From: Pleurodeles waltl
Taxonomy: Eukaryota > Chordata > Amphibia > Caudata > Salamandridae
Assembly: GCF_031143425.1 (NCBI RefSeq)
Contig: NC_090448.1
Coordinates: forward strand, 535,388,313-535,452,312
Direction of reading: 5' to 3'
Length of the DNA: 64,000 bases
The notes under the pieces are model-generated. The model was given only the letters and a program-made list of their open reading frames with translations, ran no database searches and was not told the DNA's origin. Every line of letters starts with the position of its first letter. The first letter of the stretch is position 1. The translations under genes were made by a program, and so were the position numbers. This document shows positions 57,260 to 64,000 of the stretch, piece after piece.

Positions 57260-58672
57260 TGGCACCAGCACAGTTGTGTTGGGGGTGTGACAGGGGAGTG
57301 TGCTTTCCCCAGCTATGCTGTTATCAGCATAAATGCCCAGGCTGTAGGGGCAGACACCCACTCATTCAATGTTTCATACAGGCACCTATCGGAGAGCAAG
57401 GGAGGCCATTTAGGGGTAGATGCCAGCAAGCACAATCTCCACACAAGGGGGCCTACACCGGTTAAATTGGAAACTAAGTTGGGATGGTTGGCATGTTATA
57501 TGGATAGAGGTGCAGCCAACAGACTCCATGTAGGTATCTGTTTAGGTTTTAGGCTAGATTATCAAGGACCCATGCAACAGTTTTGGGCAGATAATTTGAA
57601 ATCAGCTAAGGAGCTACAATACTGATGAGGGAACAATTGTTGATGGAAGTACAAAATGGGAGTATTGCTAAACTGTGGGACTAGCCATTGTCTGAACTGA
57701 TTGTGAACCCCTTGGGGGTGGTCCCTATGAAGACACCTGGGGATTACCGTTTGATACTTCATTTTTCAAGGCCAGAGGGGGCATCAGTGAATGATTATAT
57801 TGCTCCAGAAGATGCAACAGTACAGTATGCTACTGTGGATGATGCAATCAAATTGGTCAGGAAATGTGGTAGAAGCAGTGTAAAATTTGACATTGACTGC
57901 TGATTGTATAGTGCTGGTTCATTAGGTGGATCTTCAGTTACTGGGATGCGATAAATGTTGACAGAGTTTTGCCAGTCGGTTATGCAATTTCTTGCTGGCT
58001 GGTTGAATATTTTAACACCTTCAAGCAAAGAACACTGATGAAGAAGCATTGTATGCTGGTTTCACATTAGCTAGACAATTTTCTTTTTCTTGGTGTGGGA
58101 GGTGCAGGAGACTGTGCAAAAGTTCTGACAGCAGTTCAGGTCTTGGCAGAAAAATTTGAGGTTCCACTAGCCTCAGAAAAAACAGAAGAACTAAGCACAG
58201 TGCTGACCTTTCTTGAAATTGAATTGGATGCAGTGAGGATGGGTGCTATGATGCCAGAAAATAAAGTTAGAGAGATTGTCTTCTTACTAGATGAGTCATG
58301 TGCGACACAGAAGCTGGAGTTACACAAGGTTCAATGCCTCCTGGGGCATCTTAAATTTTCTTGCAGAGTGGTAACGGCGACAGGACTTTCTGTAGGAGGT
58401 TGAGATTTGCCATGCCTGGGGCTGCATTGCCATACAACAGAGTGAAGGTTACATTGGCATTAAGGGCAGATGTGCGTGTTTGGCAGAATGTTTGGAGAAT
58501 TTCAATCGAAGTACTGCATGCTTTGCATGGTGGTGTGCGGAACAAAAGCTGAGTCATTAGTTGAACCAGGGCAGGAGTTGCGCTTTTCTTGGTTTTATTA
58601 ACATTGCTGGTGGATTTGCATATGTGGAGAAAGGATCTGGCCAACAGACAAATGTTGTTTAATGTGAACAAC
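57260..58672 (+). pseudogene. DIRS-like tyrosine-recombinase retrotransposon: RT/RNase H remnant
   Basis: A gag/pol linker with LDYQGPMQQFWADNLKSAKE is followed by IVNPLGVVPMKTPGDYRLIL (57700-57760), SVNDYIAPEDATVQYATVDD and SSVKFDIDC (57870-57900): the DIRS RT order. The active site reads LDNFLFLG near 58065-58090, with a stop in place of the leading Tyr and Asn in place of the second catalytic Asp. A GGAGDCAKVLTAVQVLAEKF block and the RNase H-side segment follow to about 58550. No tyrosine recombinase was seen before the LINE begins at 58673. Confidence 0.82.
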
Positions 58673-60545
58673 ATGAATGAATGAATGATCTCAAGCTTGT
58701 ATAGCGCAGCTGTCACTCTGAAGAGAGCATCCTGGTGCTCCAACTACAGATAACCATATTCCCTGAGATCCCGATTTAGGAGCAATAAAGTATTTGTGGA
58801 TTAGATAAGTGCAGAGCACAGGCTATCTGGTGCCAAAAAGAGCCAGGTTTTAAGATATTTGTAAAGTATTTTTTCAGTTTAGTGGAACCGCATATGAGTG
58901 GGTAAGAGATTCCAGGCTTTTGTTCCTAGCACCATAAAAGATTTGCCTCCTCGCATCGTAAGTTTGTTCAAGGGGAGCCTCAACAAGTTTGAATCTGAAG
59001 ATTTCAATTCTCAAAGTCTCTTATATCGTTGGAATGGGGCAGCAATGTATTTTGGACCTTTATTGTCAAATGCTATGAACACTAATAACAAGATCTTAAA
59101 CTACATTCTTTTGGAAATTAGAAGCCAATGCAATTTCCCCAGTGCAGCTGATGTGGAACTCGCCTAGGGAGTTGCACCACCAATCTTGCAGCTGCATTCT
59201 GTACTATCTGCAAATTACATATGTTGTTTAGAGCCCACTGTGTAAAGATTGTTACAGTAGTCCAGTCTTGCAGTAATTAAGGCAAAGGCAACAGTTTTCC
59301 TGGCAGCCAGAGGTAGGAATCAAAAACATTTTTAGAGGGACATGAATAATATAAAACATGTTCCTGCAACTGATAAAGCTTGGGGATAAAACGATAGAGC
59401 CAAATCAAATTTCACTCCAAGATTCTTTGCAACTTCAACAGTGGCTGGTGGAGGGGGGACTGACTTCAGTGCCCAAATGGCAGGGGAAAAGAAATTAGAT
59501 GTACTAATAAGAACTATTTCAGTTTTGTCCGAATTACATTTTAAATGATTTTTCTGCATCCAACAAATAATGTCTGCTAAACAACATTGAAAATTCAGTT
59601 TGGTGATCATTCAGTTTTTGTCTGGGGAAAGGATGTAGGGCCAGATGTAGCAAAACACCAATTTGCGACTTGCAAATTGCGAGTCCCTGCGACTCGCAAT
59701 TTGCAAGTCGCAAATTGGTATGCAGTACGGTGTCTCAGACACCGACTGCGACTCGCTATGGGGTCGCAATGACCCACCTCATTAATATTCATGAGGTGGG
59801 TCGCAAATTGCGGCCCCATAGCGAGTATAGGCACTCGCAAACATGGAGGCCTGCTGTCGTCAGCAGACCTCCATGTTCGTGACTGCTTTCAATAAAGCAG
59901 TTTTTTTTTTTTAAGTGTAGCCCGTTTTCCTTAAAGGAAAACGAGCTGCACTTAAAAAAAAAACCGAAACCTTTAGTTTCGGTATTTTTTCAGGGCAGGG
60001 AGTGGTCCCTTGGACCACTCCCTGCCCTGAAAAAATATTTTTGGGTCCATTCACAAACTGGAAGGGGTCCCATGGGGACCCCTTCCAATTTGCGAGTGGG
60101 TTACCATCCACTTGAAGTGGATGGTAACTGCGATACCATTTGCGACCGCGTACGCGGTCGCAAATGGTATTGCATACCACTCAGACTCGCAAATAGGAAG
60201 GGAACACCCCTTCCTATTTGCGATTCTGAAATGCATATTGCGAGTCGGTACCGACTCGCAATATGCATTTCTGCATTGGGAAACGCGTTTAGCGAGTCGC
60301 AAACGGCAATTTTTTGCCGTTTGCGACTCGCTAAACGTTTCCTACATCTGGCCCTAACTGAGTATCATCTGCATATGATGTAGTTTTGATGCCTTTCGCA
60401 GTGTTAAGATTGAGAAGAGCAGTCACATTTGAATGCCAAAAATTTGGTACACATTCCTTCAGGACTGGAGCAGCATCTGAGGCTTCTTCAATAGGTCTTC
60501 AGAATGATGATATTAGGAGAATAGGGAGGTGGTGCTCCAGCTGTT
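58673..60545 (-). pseudogene. CR1/L2-type LINE fragment, interrupted by a MITE
   Basis: Minus strand. The RT active site YADDTQL is at 60375-60355, interrupted by the MITE at 59638-60354, then WMQKNHLKCNSDKTEIVLIS (59563-59510), NLGVKFD (59415-59395), a YCNSL-like region and QNAAARLV-like block near 59200-59170. WxxxNxLKxNxDKTEIxL is typical of CR1/L2/Jockey-type LINEs. The 3' end at 58673-58688 is an ATGA/TTCA tetranucleotide repeat next to GCGCTATACAAGC, the usual end of this group. It inserted into the DIRS remnant. Confidence 0.82.
59638..60354. mobile_element. Hairpin-chain MITE (717 bp), TA duplication
   Basis: Termini GGGCCAGATGTAG and CTACATCTGGCCC are a perfect 13-bp TIR; TA flanks both ends (59636-59637, 60355-60356). 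The interior is a chain of about 14 palindromes, including 28-bp arms at 59657-59684/59692-59719, 25-bp arms at 59984-60008/60012-60036, a spacerless 38-bp palindrome at 60133-60170, a spacerless 44-bp palindrome at 60228-60271 and 24-bp arms at 60286-60309/60314-60337. No protein. The TA target suggests a Tc1/mariner-type or related transposase. Confidence 0.92.
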
Positions 60546-60554
60546 GAGAATATT

Positions 60555-61127
60555 GGTGGTCATTACGACCCTGGCGGTCTGAGATCGCCAGGGCTAAAGT
60601 GGCGTCCGTACCGCCAACAGGCTGGAGGTACAGAGACCCATATTTCGACCGCGGCGCTACCGCCGGGTCCGGCGGTTTCCCGCCGTTTTAGCCCTGGCGG
60701 TGATAATCCGCCAGGGCAGCGCTGCAAGCAGCGCTGCCCTGGGGATTATGACTTGCACCACCAGGAAGAGGCTGGCGGTAAGGGGAGTCCTGGGGCACCT
60801 GGGGGCCCCTGCACTGCCCATGCCACTGGCATGGGCAGTGCAGGGGCCCCCTAACAGGGCCCTTGCAGGTTTTCACTGTCTGCATAGCAGACAGTGAAAA
60901 GCGTGACGGGTGCAGCACGGCCGCAACACCGCCGGCTCCATTAGGAGCCGGCTCCTATGTTGCGGCCGCATCCCCGCTGGGCCGGCGGGCGTAAACTAGG
61001 TTTGCGCCCGCCGGCCCAGCGGGGATGTTGTAATGGGGACCGCAGGAGTGTGGCCGCATTGGCGACCGCACGGCGGTTACAGCTTGGCGGGCGGCGTTAG
61101 CCGCCCGGCAATGTTGTAATGACCCCC
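60555..61127. mobile_element. GC-rich hairpin-chain MITE (573 bp), ATT duplication
   Basis: Ends GGTGGTCATTACGAC and GTTGTAATGACCCCC, flanked by ATT (60552-60554, 61128-61130). Palindromes include 15-bp arms CCAGGGCAGCGCTGC (about 60711-60742), 24-bp perfect arms at 60801-60824/60828-60851, 14-bp arms TTTTCACTGTCTGC, and 28-bp arms at 60969-60996/61000-61027 with one mismatch. The terminal GGGGGTCATTAC resembles the Harbinger TIRs in this window. Confidence 0.88.
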
Positions 61128-61130
61128 ATT

Positions 61131-61640
61131 ATGTAATGCAGGGGAGGGTTACCATTGATAACTGAAGAAGGGTTCTTTTGGTCAAAGTGCTGTGTTATTC
61201 TTTTCAGTTGTGTTCAAGGCATGGTAGTGGGAAATGCAATGGCATGGATTGTTGGGCACTCTTTGGTTCAATGAGCAGCAAACATTGTTGATAACCATCC
61301 ATAAGGCTGCTCTGTAGGATTGCCAAACAGCAGGCATTACATTTTTTGATAGGGTGAGAGCAGGATGCGGAGGGGGCAACTATTGCCTTTTGTTTGTGAA
61401 TTTTTCATTGGCAAACGTTCTCCAGTCTTACTGGTCATACATCATGGGGAGATTTAATTGGTGCACTTATTGGGCCTGTCACAGTTGATGATGATAAAGG
61501 AGGATTTGATAAGGTTAAAGAACATTGGTCTGGCACATGCCTTTCGTATCCACTCCTCGGAGGGGGAGCCCAGTTTAGGGTCTGGGCTACAAGTTGGGGA
61601 GATTTAGAACAGGGTAAGCAGGTGAGAGCTTTGAGACTTT
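61131..61640. other. No feature recognised
   Basis: No clear gene. It may be the N-terminal side of the transposase fragment that follows, but no motif was found. Confidence 0.35.
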
Positions 61641-61654
61641 GGTGAGTTGTTTGG

Positions 61655-61803
61655 GTGTTTGACAAGGGATACCTGCTTGGTAATGTAACAGAGAACAATG
61701 CTGCACAACGTATATGTGATGTCACAGATAACAATAACTCTTTTTAAACTTCTCTCATTCTAGGAGACAGTGCACATACAGTGATTGAGAGGACCTTTGG
61801 CCT
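61655..61803 (+). pseudogene. Transposase-like fragment, possibly Harbinger
   Basis: FDKGYLLGNV at 61658-61688 and, in another frame, AHTVIERTFGL at 61770-61803. A GDxGY block about 40 residues before VxERxFG is the spacing in HARBI1-type transposases around the catalytic Glu, and both other copies in the window show it. The match is short and the frame is broken; the gypsy LTR cuts it off at 61804. Confidence 0.45.
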
Positions 61804-62863
61804 TGTAACGGTATTGGCGGTTAGTAATCACAGATGAATTGGTTGTTCTATGTACAAGATGTTTATTTGAGGTATTTTGGGTTCGAGTTATGGTAGGTCC
61901 TGCTCTCTTCTTTTGTTTTTCTTTCTTCTAGCTTGGTTGGATGCCGTGGTATCGGATTTGCACTTCACACTTATCCTTTGTCTCCTCGTCTCACAGGTTC
62001 CCCGGGAAGCGTATGTGGAGAGAAAGAGAGGAATAGAGGTAAGTGATTTGTAAGGCACTCTGGGTATTTTCCTCTCTTCTGTCGCCTTCCTGCCTTTCCT
62101 TCTTTTTGTTCCGTTCCACTTTTGGTATATTGGTATCTTTTCTTCTTTTACTCTTTTCCTACTTCTCTGATCTGTCTCCTTAGAGTGGGATTCTTCCTAG
62201 GTCTACTCTCTTGCCCTTATTCTCTTCCTCTGTAATAAAGTATAAAAGTCTAGTGTTCTCCTATTGTCCTAATTGGTGGTTCTCTGTGCGCGGTGCCTTG
62301 GTGCTGAATCTCATTGAAATGATTCTTTGTTTTGTGCTCGATATTTCGGTGATTGCATGCAGTAGTGCTCTCCCACCCCTTTTCCCCTTTGCACTTTTAC
62401 CCTTCTCTTTTCTTTTCTCCACCCTACCCCTTTTCTCTCCGCCCTCCTGCTCCCTCAGGGCACGGCCCACACACACCTGGAACTGCCACGCTTCTCCGGA
62501 AGCGTGGCGGGGTGCAGCGTTCCGTCTTCCTGGATTCCTGCTGTCACAGATCCCGTCTGTGGTGTCCGGTCCCCGTCGCTTGGGTAGACGCCGTTCTCCC
62601 GTCTTCAGGCACCTCTCGATTCTCCGATCTTCTTCACCCTCCTCCTCGTCGTCTTCCTCACCGACTTCTCCTCCGATTCCGTTTCCATCTCGTCCTCCAC
62701 CAAAATCTGGTTCTGCTACTGGGTCTTTTGACCTCCCGGCTTCCCGCGTCGGAGCTGCCGTCAGCCAATCACGGGAAGGGAAGCCGGGGAGGTCTGGAAC
62801 AGCGCAGGCAGTGCCAGCACCAGTCAGTCTTATGTGCGGGCGGTCCCCAGCTAGCCCGTTACA
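61804..62863 (-). repeat. 3' LTR of gypsy element 4 (about 1060 bp)
   Basis: On the plus strand starts TGTAACGGTATTGG and ends AGCCCGTTACA, an inverted TGTAACGG/CCGTTACA pair. Very pyrimidine-rich on plus, with CTCCTCCTC tracts near 62640-62690. The partner LTR is outside the window, so age cannot be judged from LTR divergence here. Confidence 0.75.
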
Positions 62864-62889
62864 TACACTCCCCCTAGAGAGCGGCCGGT

Positions 62890-63999
62890 CTGGACGCTCG
62901 GAAGCAGGATAGCGGGAGAGGAAATCGGCGTTCACCATTTGTCTTCCCGGGAGGTGCTGAATCTGAAAGGAAAAAGGCTGTAAGGAAAGGAACCAGCGCA
63001 GAATACGGGAATTCGTGTCCTTATTGTGAGCGAGCCAGGTGAGAGGAGCCTGATCGGTAACTAGAGTAAAGGTCCTGCCAGACAGGTAATATCTGAGAGA
63101 TTCAATGGCCCATTTTATTGCCAAGCATTCCTTTTCAAAAGCAGGATAGGGTTTTTCCCTCGGGAGGAGTTTCCTGCTGATGTATAGAATGAAATGTTGT
63201 GTTCCATCATCCTGTGGCAGGGACAGTACAGCCCCAAGCCCCACATCGGAGGCGTCTGTAAAACAAAAGGCTTATGGAAGTCCGGGCAACATAACACTGG
63301 ACCCGAAGTGAGTGCGGCCTTTAGACTGTCAAAGCTGTTTAGTTCAGACATCGTGGGAGAGGATGGGGTATTAGGACACGACTTCTGTAATAGAATAGTA
63401 AGGGGTTCCGCCATAGTAGAAAATTGGGGAATAAATCAACGATAATAGCCTATTAATCCTAGGAAGGCTCTAATGTCTTTCTTTTTCTTTGGGAATGATA
63501 CATTCTTGATGGCCTCTATTTTCTCCACCTGTGGACTAATCTGACCTCCCCCCACTATGTAGCCCAAGTATTTGATACTGGTTTGTCCTAATCGACATTT
63601 CTCCGGATTTGCGGTTAGCTGGGCTTCCCTTAAGGCCCGTAGAACGTCATCTAAATGAGACATGTGGTCACCCCATGTTTTGCTATATATGGCAATATCA
63701 TCAAGATATGCAGCTGCATATTGACGATAAGGCCGTAAGATTTTATCCATGAGTCTTTGGAAGGTGGCAGGGGCCCCATGGAGTCCAAAGGGTAGGACCG
63801 TGAAGTGGTATAGTCCTGAAGGGGTGGCAAAGGTTGTTTTTTCTTTGTCCTCTATTCTCATGGGTATTTGCCAATACCCTTTCGTGAGATCAAGGGTGGA
63901 TAGGTATCTGGCTTGGCCCAATCTCTCAATAAGTTCGTCAATCCGTGGCATGGGATATGCATCAAAGTGGGTTAGGTCATTGACCCCACTATAATCCAC
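62890..63999 (-). pseudogene. Reverse transcriptase-RNase H, gypsy element 4 (recent, nearly intact)
   Basis: The frame 63436-63999 has DAYPMPRIDELIERLGQARY, LSTLDLTKGYWQIPM, FGLHGAPATFQRLMD and the intact active site AAAYLDDIAIYS, then a thumb with CRLGQTSIKYLGYIVGGG. A TGA just after GLIGYYR and a one-base shift near 63253 separate it from RNase H (MGLGAVLSLPQ, AFEKECLAIKWAI, TDQAPLTWL, ADFLSRYP; 63244-62900). The RNase H frame stays open for about 200 codons into the LTR, reading a Glu/Arg-rich tail that is probably not native. Two lesions only suggest recent loss of function. Confidence 0.9.
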
Positions 64000-64000
64000 A

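Larger units (their letters stand above)
61804..64000 (-). mobile_element. Ty3/gypsy retrotransposon (element 4), 3' half, runs off the window
   Basis: Reads on the minus strand. RT and RNase H are followed immediately by a purine tract (CTCTAGGGGGAG at about 62866-62880) and the 3' LTR (62863 to 61804); there is no integrase between RNase H and LTR. In ordinary Ty3/gypsy elements integrase lies there; in Gmr1-like elements it precedes RT. The Gmr1-like assignment is an inference, because the upstream part is outside the window. Confidence 0.82.

Noticed and set aside
59587..60383. Several frames on both strands around the palindromic element
   Set aside because: Self-complementary sequence generates mirrored frames; no protein family resemblance.
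62211..62912. 233-codon plus-strand frame with signal-like hydrophobic start and Ser/Pro-rich body
   Set aside because: It lies entirely in the pyrimidine-rich gypsy LTR, antisense to the RNase H frame; the Ser/Pro/Leu composition follows from CT-rich DNA.

Overview
This window looks like repeat-dense intergenic or intronic DNA from a giant-genome salamander, most probably a newt such as Pleurodeles. The basis is the mix of nested Harbinger, hAT, Ty3/gypsy, DIRS and LINE elements together with urodele-style terminal inverted repeats (for example GGGCCTCATTAYGAGTTTGG). The species call is inference. I found no convincing host exon, tRNA, rRNA or CRISPR. All recognisable coding sequence belongs to mobile elements, and almost all of it is broken by stops, frameshifts or insertions.

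Layout. 58-11377 is a large Harbinger element (A). 11.4-22.0 kb holds a decayed LINE split by a small hAT element with perfect 8-bp duplications, a hairpin-rich MITE, GC-rich and AT-rich tandem arrays, tRNA-like SINE heads and microsatellites. 22034-33251 is a second large Harbinger element (B) in inverted orientation to A. 34231-39667 is a Ty3/gypsy element with both LTRs. 39.9-40.9 kb is an L1-type LINE fragment beside a second hairpin MITE. 42.1-42.65 kb is a tRNA-type SINE split by a Harbinger MITE with TTA duplications. 43.97-47.1 kb is a chromodomain gypsy remnant. 48.2-53.9 kb is another gypsy remnant whose reverse transcriptase is split by a 2226-bp solo LTR with perfect 5-bp duplications. 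57.3-58.67 kb is a DIRS-like remnant, followed by a CR1/L2-type LINE split by a hairpin MITE exactly after its YADDTQ motif, then a third hairpin MITE. From 61804 to the right edge lies a young gypsy element with an intact RT active site, inserted into a small transposase-like fragment.

The most interesting feature is the pair of Harbinger elements. Each carries three genes in the same order: a HARBI1-type DDE transposase, a divergently transcribed three-exon Myb/SANT gene (here Myb1), and a convergent NAIF1-like Myb/SANT gene (here Myb2) that has a ~154-bp tandem array in its intron. Characterised Harbingers usually encode a transposase plus one Myb-like partner that carries it into the nucleus and onto the DNA; here two different partners are retained in both copies. 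Short MITEs sharing the TIR sit nearby and could be driven by such elements.

The second theme is a group of MITE-like elements built as chains of separate perfect or near-perfect palindromes (up to 44 bp without spacer), with unrelated sequences but the same architecture.
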